Positions 25,263 through 36,383 of a DNA stretch of 64,000 nucleotides are shown piece after piece. The translations under genes were made by a program, and so were the position numbers. Position 1 is the first letter of the stretch. Each line of letters begins with the position of its first letter. The DNA is from Hoplostethus atlanticus (lineage: Eukaryota > Chordata > Actinopteri > Trachichthyiformes > Trachichthyidae), in the NCBI GenBank assembly GCA_034670405.1, contig JAXDDX010000001.1:2010001-2074000 (forward strand), given 5' to 3'. The notes under the pieces are model-generated. The model was not told the DNA's origin and made no database searches. It was given only the letters and a program-made list of their open reading frames with translations.

Positions 25263-25848
25263 CCCTATAGACTCGTGTTGCAGTTTTTCTCGCTCGCCAA
25301 TTCATTTTTTACAGTAACAACTCGGAGACCTCTCGTTGACGAATGGGACAGCCTTGACCACCACGAGGTCAAAATGGCAGAAAACGGGAGGGAAACTCCG
25401 GACAAACTCAGCAAAAGCTTTCCGGGTCTCTCTCTCTTCACTCTCTCCAGCCGTCAGGGTTTACCAACGACCATCCCATTGCTTTTAAACCACAGGCTTT
25501 TAATAGGGGAGGCTTCCCTTCCCTTTGGAGTTTGTGGCTCCCATTCCACATCCGACTGACTGCAAATGGCGTAGCTAATGATGCGCTAAAGACTTCAACG
25601 CGATAAGCACCACTAGAAATAGGGGGGTTGGAGAGGAAGCCACTGACACCGCAGGCCCGATAAGAGGTGAAAATAAAGTCGCTAATTGAAAAAGACTTGT
25701 GGGCACGTTTGAGGGCAGTGGAGGGTTTTTTTTAAAAGCTGGATTGACCTGGTGGAAAATTGGATTATAGATGGATTCATTCTTTCTCAACACTGGCTTT
25801 TACCTATTGCCAAGAAATACAAAGAGGCCTTGACTAGCCCAACGGAGA

Positions 25849-25899
25849 GAAGAAGAAGAAGAAGAAGAAGAAGAAGAAGAAGAAGAAGAAGAAGAAGAG
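25849..25899. repeat. (GAA)n trinucleotide repeat
   Basis: About 17 uninterrupted GAA/AGA copies, followed by further purine-rich sequence to about 25960. Confidence 0.95.
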
Positions 25900-26703
25900 A
25901 ACTCGACTGAGGAGAAGAAAAGAAGAGAGAACTGGACAGTGGAGGAGAGGAGGAGGATGAATCTGTTGTGGAGGCAAAGCAAACAAATCTCTCTATCCCC
26001 CCATCTGGGAATGGGTGTCATATTACGTCTCCTCACAGGGGTGGAGCATCTGTCCTCCGACTCCCTCCCACCGCCGTGTCAGCCCCTCCTCCACGCTGAC
26101 AGAAAGCTCCCATCACTATGGCTCCTGACTCATCCCAATCTGCTCCCAATTACCCCGCTGGCTCCACTGGCCAGGGCCCATGCCAACTAGTCCCAGGGCC
26201 TGCTCTTACACAGCTCTCACGTTGGCCTGCATAACCCCATCCATCACCGCCTCTGACAGGAATAAAAAAGAAATCCACGTTCAGTGCAGCTACGGCTGAA
26301 ACACCGCTCCAACTTTGGTCTTCCCCGAAGGATTCAATCGTGTTGAAAATAAGCAAAAGCTCAAGATAAAGAATTATTGAGCAACTGAACTATTGAGCCC
26401 TGTTCCTCTCATAGCAGTTGTAACTTTCTCTTCTTCAACCTTCTTCTACGATCCCTCTCAATTTCTAATAACTCCAGTTCTGCACCACCTAGTAGTGTGG
26501 TTGAAGCTAGCATAAATCACACCGTGACAGGGTAAGTCAGGCCATTAACAGGATAGCTCGCCAAATAAAAGCGGTCGTGGAAGTGTTCCTGGCAATGAGC
26601 TCACTGTTTGGCAGGTAGGTGATTTCGTTTCAAAGGGCGAGGGAGGTTACATGCAGTTACAGGTAACGTGATAGGTGATCTAGAGAGAAGGGACACGCAC
26701 GTG

Positions 26704-26734
<31 letters not shown>

Positions 26735-28317
26735 TTTGCCTGCAACCACAGCAGTATTCTGTTTCACCATGTCCTCAAACACAGTAGCAACAGGAGAAAG
26801 ACACGTCTCAGACAATGCCTGGCCCTGCTGTAATCAACACCCAGAGGGGCTTGATCCTATAGACATGTCAGGAAGTGTCATACAATACACCATGCCTGCC
26901 TCACCCATTCAGAGTTGAAAAAAAAAAGACTCCCTGCAGTGGACAGTATTTCCAGCCATCTGTGATTACATTGTGTTGACATACAATGTGGGATGTTTTT
27001 GAGCCTGGTGGCCTAATGATAAAACCTTTGCTCTGTGAGACAGGCTGAACAGCACTGAGCGGGCAGCACTGAGTGGACCTACAGATCCTTTCAACAATAA
27101 CCTGGCTTCTTCAACACACTAACATTATTCTCTAGGCCCCAGATCCAATTTCACCTCCAAGCCGCAGTCTCCGAGCTGAGCTCCACTGCCAAAATCCTCT
27201 CCTTTCCTTCTTCCTGTTTTCCCCCCCTCACATTTCGAGAGTTTTGCCTGAGAATTCCCACCAGAGCTCCCCCATCCCATCCCTGCTCCCCTGCACGCCT
27301 GTGCAGAAACAGATTTTTACAATTCCCCCGCAGAGTCCCAAGGGAGGTGAGCAAGGCGAGAGCTTGGGAAAGTGCTCTTCCGGAGTGTAAACTCCAGAGC
27401 TGAACCGAGCGGAGTCAGAGCTGACGTTTCTGACCTCCGCACACCCCATGACCGACAACTTTGAGCCCGGGCCAACACAGCCAGCAGAGCTGAAATGGAG
27501 AGTGGTGGTTAGCTCTGCTGGAACAAGCCAAACTAAACCAATGTGCAGTTCCATCGTCAACTCCTCAGGAACTGTACCATTTGTGCTCAGCACATGGCAA
27601 ATAGGTTTAACAACTTGGATCTTAGGCATTTAGCTGAGACTAAATCAGACTTACAATAAGTGAGCAGATCACAGGACACATGGCTGCAAATGTACTGTTA
27701 TAGAAGTGGCACTCTAACCATAGGCCACCATGCCACCCAGTATGGCATTCATTACTTCCCTGACAGATTACATATGAGGGCTTTCATTCTCACAATGAGA
27801 TAGTCAATATTAGAAAAATGTACCTACTATTACAAAGTAATCAATGGTATGAAAGTAAAACTCACTATTGGATATCATTAAGGTTATTGGGTATGTTAAA
27901 ATCTTTGCTTGCACAGTACATTAGAAACACTGGGCAATAAACTTAAGATGTAACATGTAGAAAATAATATATATATATATATATCATCCTATCCACGCTA
28001 GTAGTTTAACCAATGCAGAGTAGAACGATGTTGCAGAGAACATGGATTGAGACCTCCACTATAATAAACAGTGAGAGTATTGTAACCCTCATCATACTGG
28101 AGACACACAAAGAGACAAATACTACCTTCCTAGCTCTAGCTCCTAGCGAGACAGTGTTTAGATATGACTCGGTGTGATCAAAGCTCCCTGCTGTCTGCAG
28201 GCGTCTGGGGTATCCACTCATTAAGTTGTTACACTTGGATGAACCTGCAGACATTGTTTTAATTCTCATTGCAGAGCGGATCTGTAATTGACAGGTAAAC
28301 AACATTCCTCTCATTCT

Positions 28318-28418
28318 AAGAGAAGAGAAGAGAAGAAGAAGAGAAGAGAAGAGAAGAGAAGAGAAGAGAAGAGAAGAGAAGAGAAGAGAAGAGAAGAGAA
28401 GAGAAGAGAAGAGAAGAG
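28318..28418. repeat. (AAGAG)n pentanucleotide repeat
   Basis: About 20 tandem units of a polypurine pentamer with one irregular unit near the 5' end. Confidence 0.95.
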
Positions 28419-30103
28419 TGCTAAATGCTGTGATGGTTGTAGGTCTTATGATTTTTCCATCTCAAAAATCACACTGACTATACATAACAAAAGTAACAAA
28501 ACACACTGTAACATTTTCCCATTTTGCTTGGATTGCTCACAATTGCTCATTGCTCACAATATGGCGACTCAAACCTGAATCACTGAGCTACATAGCCGCA
28601 CTAGCGTTACCCTCTGAGCCCGGTTGCCAGATGGACATACTCCTTTCCGGACTGCAGCCTGCCCAGCGCTCAGGTTCCCGAACCACATGCATACATCCGC
28701 ACACGCAAATGTATATGCACGTGCACGTGTGTGTTTGTGTGTGTTCAAGTGTGTGTCCGTGTTTGTGTATGTTCGTGTGTGTTCTAGTGTGCGTGTGTGT
28801 GTGTGCGCGCCGCTACCACACACTGCCATCGGGCACAAGCTGCAAAGCCGCACCGAGCTGGCAACACTGAGGTTTTGGATGGTCTTCATCAGTATCGGTT
28901 AGCCTTGGCTCCTCCAGCCCACATCTTACATCCTCCAGTCGGAGCTGACTCTGTGTTTTCCCCCACACCCCAGGCTGAACCACGGTGGAGATCCACATTA
29001 CTGTACTGTGGTCTGTGCAAATAACGCAGCGGGGTAGGGATTCAGTCTGTCATGTCCTGTTACATGTCCTAATTACAATCGCAGCACCCGTTTCCCCACA
29101 GCCACGGTCAGATTTCTTTTTAATACAGCTCAGAGCACCGAGACACTTAGCAGACCTAACCTGCCAGACACAGCAACAGCTTGAAAGCGATGAGAACGAG
29201 TGTGTGTGTGGGTGAGGGGGGGTTAGAAGTGTCTTGGATACTAAAACCACAGCCCTCTACCAACTGGATAAATATCCAGTGTGATGGTATGCATTATCCA
29301 TGCATGTATGTGAGTGTGTGTGTGTGTATGTGACTCCTATAAGGAGGGGGTGTGGGGGTGTGGGGGTCTCACAGGGGGGTTAGGGGTGTCTTTGATATCT
29401 TTGATAATGACTAAAACCATGGCCGTCTACCAACTTTACAAACAATACCCCCACCATATCTTCTAGGCAGGAGGAATTCCTCCACCATCACCGCAGGGAC
29501 ACATTCTTTCTAAGCATGTCGCCGTGGTAACGACAGCAGCTTGGCGACGGGGTCTTTAGTCACAGGGTACCCCGCAGAGTGCCTGTCAAAAGCTAGTTCC
29601 TGTAAGGGGGAGGTGGAAAGCCTGTAACCTCCTAAAGGCCTGCTGTCCCTTTTCTGAGCGGAAAAGAATGGAGAGGACAGATGTCAGTGACTGCCACCGC
29701 TAACACACAGGCACGCACACACACACACACACAAACCTACATACAGTACATACACACACACGTGTTCGGTATGTCCGTACAAAAAGCATCAAACTGTTCA
29801 TTTTCAACTTTCCTGTAAATGGATCCCGTCGTGTCAGTTTGAAGCTAAATGCTCTCTTCCTGGATGGCTTAGCGCTCGTGTGACTCACACCCATCACCAA
29901 GACCCGTTCAATAGGCTCCCAGAAAACAAGCTGTGATTCACTTGTGAGAGATGACAGCGCTGTCACGACACCACACATCTGGCGTTTGACTTTTCAGAAC
30001 ACTTATTTTTCCCCCCCAAGAAAAAGTTTACAATGTACATATTGAGAAAACATTCTCTTAACCTCTGCTGGGATTTAAAACTGCATGTGCTCTTTCATTT
30101 GTT

Positions 30104-30155
<52 letters not shown>

Positions 30156-30346
30156 ACAATGAGAATGAGCAAGATAGATTTGAGAGTGTGGATATTTCAG
30201 GTTAACGTGCACTAAGGGTACAAACACCCACTTCTCCAGAACAGTCAGCATTGTATTGCACAGCAGCCAAGCAGACAGTTAGCCTCTGCCCCCTACTCAG
30301 AGAATGTAAACAACTCACCCAACCAGACAGACCGTTATGTGTGTGA

Positions 30347-30389
<43 letters not shown>

Positions 30390-31254
30390 TGGCTCCACAC
30401 CAGAGCCTCTTTACAAGATTGCAGCCCTCTTATTACAACCTTACTGACTAGCAGACAGACAGTCCCTGTCACTTTATCTCAAACTCCATAAACCTTCTCT
30501 CCGCAGTCCCGGTGAGTCAGCCAGTTTCAATTCAATAAACTCTCAACGTTACTCAGTCTAGGAAAGACAACTGAGAGAGTTGGAGAGAGTTGGAGGAGAG
30601 AGCGGAGGCATGCTGATTTGCGTTTAATCAACTTGCTATGGACTCGCTGAACCACGAGGGAACGCAGCACCGAACGCCATAACAACCCGAAAACCAAACA
30701 AAGGGCATCTCAGCTGCTATTAAACTGAAGCAACAACATATTAAATTCAACACAAGTTGGGGTTTGCCATATGGCGTTCTGGATGTGGTGTTCCAGCGTT
30801 CATGTTTTTGGGAGTGATTCCCAAACAAGCCGCATTGACAGAACCATCAAAATGCATTATGTTGGTTGCTTTCTCTGAGTATCTCTTAGAGGTCAGTGCT
30901 AATAGGAGGTAGCAGAGATTCCTGTTGCGCTGTGTGGCGTGACATGGGACAGAGCACCCTTTGTCTCTCACGAAGTCATTACGGTCATTTTGATTCCCAA
31001 CACACACACAGATTCACCCATCGATAACCTTCATAGCTCATTCATTCAATTTACCGATCAGCCTTATTTTCTGTGTGAGTAAAAGTATGAGAATCCCTTT
31101 AATCCCATCAGCATCAAACAGTGAGTCATTTTGCGCTGCACTTCCCAGCAATCAGTGTCTCCAGTACTGTGACGTCTTTTTCCTTGGAATTTCTGCAGAT
31201 GAAGTTTGAGTTTCTCTTTTCCTTGTCTGTTCAGCCACGGTGGCTATCGCCGCT

Positions 31255-31304
31255 CATGCTAACTACCCAGTTATTCTTCTATTCATTCCAAACAAACCGC
31301 TGTC
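31255..31304 (+). repeat. dispersed repeat, copy A
   Basis: The string beginning CATGCTAACTACCCAGTT and ending AAACAAACCGCTGTC recurs in inverted orientation at 60924-60974 with few differences. Family not identified. Confidence 0.7.
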
Positions 31305-32063
31305 GCCGCTGCCAGTAATATAAAACGCATCACTTCCTGCACACCAGAGAAAGGAAGACCTACCTGACTCTGGGTGTGTAGAACAGCAAATATAAAAGCT
31401 TTCATAAACTGGTTATTGGTTGAATCACTGTTGAGTTATATCAATCACTGATAGAGAGAAACAAAACAAACATTTATTTATATGACAATGTCTTGATTAT
31501 TACTTTAAGTACTTACTGGCAGCCTATTTGTCTCTGTGTCGTAAATCGCTGCTGATGGGTGAGAACCTAATCTTCAGTTCTTGGTAGTGGACTCAGACTT
31601 TTGGACCCGACTGTAAGTTGCATGACTCTAGGAACCATGTAAGCCATTCAAAACCAACTGCAAAATGTCAATAATGCATGGTCATCAATCTGAAAACAAG
31701 ATCCTTCTCCTAAAGCTGACTTCTCGGAAATGCAAGGGTTCCCTCCTGCAGCAGTGAAAGACACCTGGAGATGAACTGCCCTTCCCTCCCTGGGGAGGTT
31801 TCCACCCCTGCTTGCCTCACTGCAACAATACAAGCACCGGGGCTCTGGATGAAGAGGTGCCTTTGTTCACAGGGAAGAATGCTCACCTCACTTATCCACT
31901 TATCCTCTCGCCTCCTCTCTCTCCCTCTCTCTCCCACCCTCTCCCTCTCTCTCCCCACAAGAAGCCGGTCTTTTAGCGTGCTCTCTGACTATTATCCAAA
32001 TGGTCACCGCAACATCTCTCTACTCTTTGTTCCCATTTAATGGAGAGATGAGAGCTGACATGC

Positions 32064-32114
<51 letters not shown>

Positions 32115-32693
32115 CTGTACACGTGCATATAAGTGCATGTGGATAGTTAAGTGAGGTACAGACAAGTCTCTTGTGGCCAGCAGTAATGGACTTGGTGCAG
32201 ACAGTTTCAGACAGGCTACTTGAGCAACACTCAGGCACACTTAAACCGGAGCCAAAGCAGCCCAGAATGAAATAGTGCTCAAATAAACACAGATGAAACC
32301 GCATCCTAAGACGTACCATCCATATGCCTTTAAACAACCGACGACACACACACACACACACACAGACACACACTGGCATGAAAGCACACACATGCAAAAA
32401 CACTCTGGGTTGCGGGCTGAATGTAACAGTAGGTTAAACTGATGCACATGCATGAAGGATGGATCCTCTTACAAGTGCACATGCACCACAAACAACTTTC
32501 AGACTAAGCAGGGTACTTTGTCATTGCTTACCAACGAAGAGAAGAGCCATGTGTCCAATATATACAATGAAATCACAATTTCTACTAAAAAAAAATACAA
32601 ATTCTCTCTTTCTGTTTCAGAGAAATGGATTTATGAAGCAATTATAAGACGAAAAACCAAGGTACACACACACAAACTCATTCTTCACCTTAC

Positions 32694-32786
32694 CTTTCTC
32701 AGCTGGGTGAGCCCTGTTGGAATGCCCTTGGAGTAGTTTCTCATTTTGCGTAATCTGACCCTGGAGAAGACAGCATCCACTCGCAT
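32694..32786 (-). CDS. candidate upstream first exon or uORF exon of dennd2a
   Basis: A 31-codon open frame starts at an ATG in strong context (AAACCATGC, an in-frame TGA just upstream) and ends exactly at a strong AAG/gtaagg donor on the minus strand. It encodes MRVDAVFSRVRLRKMRNYSK and a further 11 residues, basic in character. Joined directly to the exon at 17915 it would read five more codons and stop at TAG, overlapping the proposed dennd2a start, so it would be an overlapping uORF. Joined to an unseen phase-0 exon it could be an alternative N terminus. I do not recognise the peptide. Confidence 0.45.
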
Positions 32787-32915
32787 GGTTTCCTTCCTTC
32801 AGAGGAATTTTGCCTTTCTCCCCTCTTGCTCTTCCACCGTTTGAACACCCCTACCCCTGCCTCCGACTTCTCTCACTTTGCATAGCCCCTGCCTGTACCT
32901 CCCACACACACAGGG

Positions 32916-32970
<55 letters not shown>

Positions 32971-35100
32971 AAACCTCCAAGTGCACAAAAAGTTTGAAAA
33001 AGACACAGTTAGGGCAATCCCTCCTCCTGTTTCTCCTCCAGTCTCCGGGCTAAAATGTTTACAGCTCCTTCTCCACTTTCTGCTCCCTCTCTCTCTCTCC
33101 CAAACATACACTCACTCCCTCTGACTCCTCTCTTTCAATGACGCTCGCTCCTCTCTCTCTCTCTCTCCCCTTCTCAAACTTTTCCCACCCCTCCTTCTCT
33201 CATGACCCCCCCCTCCCTCCTTCTCTCTCTCCTCCCTCCCCTCCCTCCCCTCCCTCTCCTTTTCCATCATCACCACCCCCCCGACCACCACCACCACCCC
33301 CCCCCCCCCCCTCACCCAAACCCCCCACTGTTGAACTAATCTGCAGCTGGCTGGGTGATTGGAGCCCTGGTTGCCGGGGAAACCAAGTGTCCTGCTCAAA
33401 AAGAGGAATGGAGCAGGAAGGGGCAAAGCTGAGCGCAACTGAACACATAAATAACAGCCTCCTCCGGGAGCCAATTAAAGGGCCTCTCTTCCTCTGTCTC
33501 TGGGGGGACAACAGGAGAGGGGGGGCTTGACTTTCCTGTCCATCCACTTTATCTCCCCAACACTTTGTTTACTGATTCACATGCACCGGCCAGCAGCGAC
33601 AACAGCAACAGCGACTACAGCAGCAGTGGCAGTAGTGGTGTGGGCTGAATGCTGGGTGTGGTGGGATTCTCCAGTGTTCTTCGACAGACGTGGCTTGGCA
33701 GCGTTTGGGTTGATTACCGGTGACCCCTGCTCAATGAGAGAATTCAAACGGGCAAGTACAGCTCACCATCTGGCACAGAGCTGCAGGATGACACAATGGT
33801 GCGGCGGAAAGAGTGGAAGAACAAAGTGAGAGAACCGGAAACAAGGGTTTTCGATATGCCTGTTGCCCAGTGTGATTAATGATTAATAGGCCTTGCCCAT
33901 AGGAAAAGCAAAATCCAAGAAGAGATCTCATAGTTCATAGACAAAATGAGCTGATGTAAGCTCATGGTTGTCTCCCTCTCGTCAGAACAAGAGATTTCCA
34001 TGAAGTATTTTATCTTAGGTATCTCCTCCTTGCTCCTAAGGGGGTTTTAGGAGAAACGAGTCTGAGCAAAACATGTTCCCCTGGGTGTGTGTTAGAGTAC
34101 ATACACATGCACACTCCTGATTCGGTATCTGGGCTGCCCTGTGATTTACGTTGACTCTTCAGATATGTTATACAGCCCAATATCTCAGTACAAAGGCACT
34201 TCCCAGGTACAGGGGCCTCGGCTGCATTCCCACAAAGTCATTTCACTGAGCAACCTTCAATAAAGTTTCTAACATAACATCACCTCAGCAGAGCAACTAT
34301 CCTGCTGACCTCTGAGCCCAGACCCTGACCTCTCCTTTGAAATGCATGAGAGATCTAAAAAGCCTGACTTGTCCATCAATAGCTTTGGGGGACACGGGGA
34401 GGGGCTAGTAACATCTGTTTGGCATTTATCCTACCTTTTGTGTTCCTCGGTCCTCTATTAGCACTATAGCTGGGAACCTGGGAGGGTGCAGGACCCACTG
34501 TCCAGGGGACACACACCGTGACTGGGAACACAGCCAGGATATGTTCTCAGTCCTTGGTGGTGGATGTTGTATACAAGAAGCTTAGTCAAAGTAAAGGCTG
34601 CTGCAGAGGGAAAAGCATTCGGTCAGATCAAACCAGACTGTATGTCATGTGTCTCCATCTGTTGGGCAGTCAATATCTCTGCAGCTTTGTGTGTGCTCTT
34701 GCAAGGACGTTAATTATTGTTGGCTTAGTAGTGTTTTGAACTGTTCCTCTCTTCCAAAGGCCATTATTAGAGATATATAGTTTATAGCTTTAGGGCCTCG
34801 TTAGAAAGGCTTTGGACCTACTGTGTAAGTATTCAACACATTTAATGAAGTCCATATGCATCTGTCCAGTGGTCCATTGATTCATTTTGCCTGCATGTCT
34901 TGGCTGCAAACTGACGTATGGGACACAGACAAACACACACGTATGCACGCGCCCAAATTCTCCGCTTTATTTAATAACAAACACTGGAAATGCTTAGCTG
35001 GAAAATGTGTGTCAAGTCTCTCCGGGCAACTGTAACATTTTAATCAACTCACACAGTCGAAACGTGAACTGTTCCTTTAAGACGACAGTGTGTCCGTAAC
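32787..35100. other. interval between candidate dennd2a exon and adck2 promoter
   Basis: No coding exon recognised. Contains (AG)n at 32918-32962, a long pyrimidine-rich block 33060-33330 ending in a C-homopolymer (G-rich on the minus strand), and an X-box-like GTTGCCGGGGAAAC at about 33369. Confidence 0.55.
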
Positions 35101-35104
35101 GGAA

Positions 35105-35124
35105 TGACGTAACACCCGGAAGTG
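35105..35124. promoter_or_regulatory. CRE plus ETS motif pair, likely adck2 promoter core
   Basis: TGACGTAA (35105-35112) is followed 4 bp later by CCGGAAGTG (35116-35124), a pairing typical of housekeeping and bidirectional vertebrate promoters. It lies about 385 bp before the adck2 ATG, in the divergent interval with dennd2a. Transcription start not determined. Confidence 0.5.
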
Positions 35125-35507
35125 AACCAACAGTCTTGCAGTGTTTTCAATGGAAATGCGTGTTTGGGTGAGGATAAGTCTATTTTGTGAACAACGGGAG
35201 ACGAAATGATCCCGTTTCCATCCATGTTAACCGACACGAAACTGGAATAACTGTCAGTGATTGAAAGTTAATATAACGGAAGGTGTTTAAACGTGTAGCA
35301 AAGCCTGTGGTGTAATATATGTAACCCAACTTTAACCTAGACTGTCCCTTTCAAGGTGTTGGCAAAATCCGCCATCATCAGCTCATGCATTGTTTACACA
35401 GGTGATGACGTTGCACGAGACGGTTTGACAACACGCGACAGGCTTTGGTGGACCAACTCACCTCCAGCGCATGGAGTGAACCCCATATATGACCATATGA
35501 CGTGACC

Positions 35508-36383
35508 ATGGCGGTATGTAGAGCAAGAGCAGTCCTGTTAAACCTGAGGTACACTTTAGAGAAAGCAGGCGCCTTCGCCAGGATCAGGCTCATCCAGAAT
35601 TCCAGGACATGTCTAGTAAAAAGAGGTCAGGTTCTAACCCAGATACCCAAAGTGACTTTGCTATGCTGGAGTGCAGTCAATGCCACATCCTTTGTAGCCA
35701 GGTGCCAGGAGGCCAGCCTTGTACCCCAGACCACACACAAGAAACCTCTCGCCAAAGTCCAGGTACACAAACTTGTGTTTTTCCTCCACCTCAGCCTCCG
35801 TGCACTGGTGCTGCTCCTCAAATTTGGCCCTCTGCTCCTCCTCTCCCCCCTGGCTCTGGTCTCCACTCGCTTGGCCTCACGCTGGCTGGACGCTCTGTTC
35901 TGGGTGACTGAGACGTCTGGTCCCGCTTTTATCAAGCTAGGTCAGTGGGCCAGCACCAGACGGGACTTTTTCTCCCAGGACTTCTGCGAACGCTTCTCCA
36001 GGCTCCACGCCAAGGTGTGCCCTCACTCCTGGGCACACACCAAGCAGTGTCTCCGTCGGGCATTTGGGGAGGGCTGGAGGAGGCTGTTTGTGTTTGAGGG
36101 CAAGGAGCCGGTGGGCTCTGGCTGCGTGGCTCAGGTGTACAGAGGCTGGGCCAGGGTGGACAGGGTGGAGGACCCAGACTTCCAGTCGCTGGTGGAGGAG
36201 ATGGAGAGAGAAGATCTGCTGGAAGCCTGGGAGATTCCTGGTCTAGGAGGCGTGGCCAGCTCCCTGCGGCGGTTCTGGAAGGGGGACAGGGAGGAGGCGG
36301 GCCACGAGGAGAGGAGTCACCCAGAGGGACAGCATGAGGAGAGCAGCACGGAGAAGGAGCATCTGGTACCTGTGGCCATCAAG
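35508..36383 (+). CDS. adck2: adck2 coding exon 1
   Basis: 292 codons: targeting-type N terminus, hydrophobic segment, KxGQ motif and the Ala-rich-loop equivalent. It ends in VPVAIK at AAG/gtgagt. Confidence 0.95.

Larger units (their letters stand above)
17916..32693 (-). other. long upstream intron/intergenic interval of dennd2a
   Basis: Nearly 15 kb in which I recognise no coding exon on either strand. It is rich in microsatellites: poly-C near 19691-19709, (AG)n 22042-22128, (AC)n 22251-22307 and 22434-22482, GGGGGGAAGGAG units 23877-23914, (GAA)n 25849-25899, (AAGAG)n 28318-28418, (TG)n 30104-30152, (CA)n 30352-30388 and (TG)n 32067-32113. A cluster of ETS-type motifs sits at 25211-25262. 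Open frames up to 133 codons here have no recognisable domain or splice context. Confidence 0.65.

Noticed and set aside
27228-27629. 133-codon minus-strand frame
   Set aside because: No recognisable domain, no exon-like boundaries in phase with dennd2a, ordinary length for chance in 64 kb.
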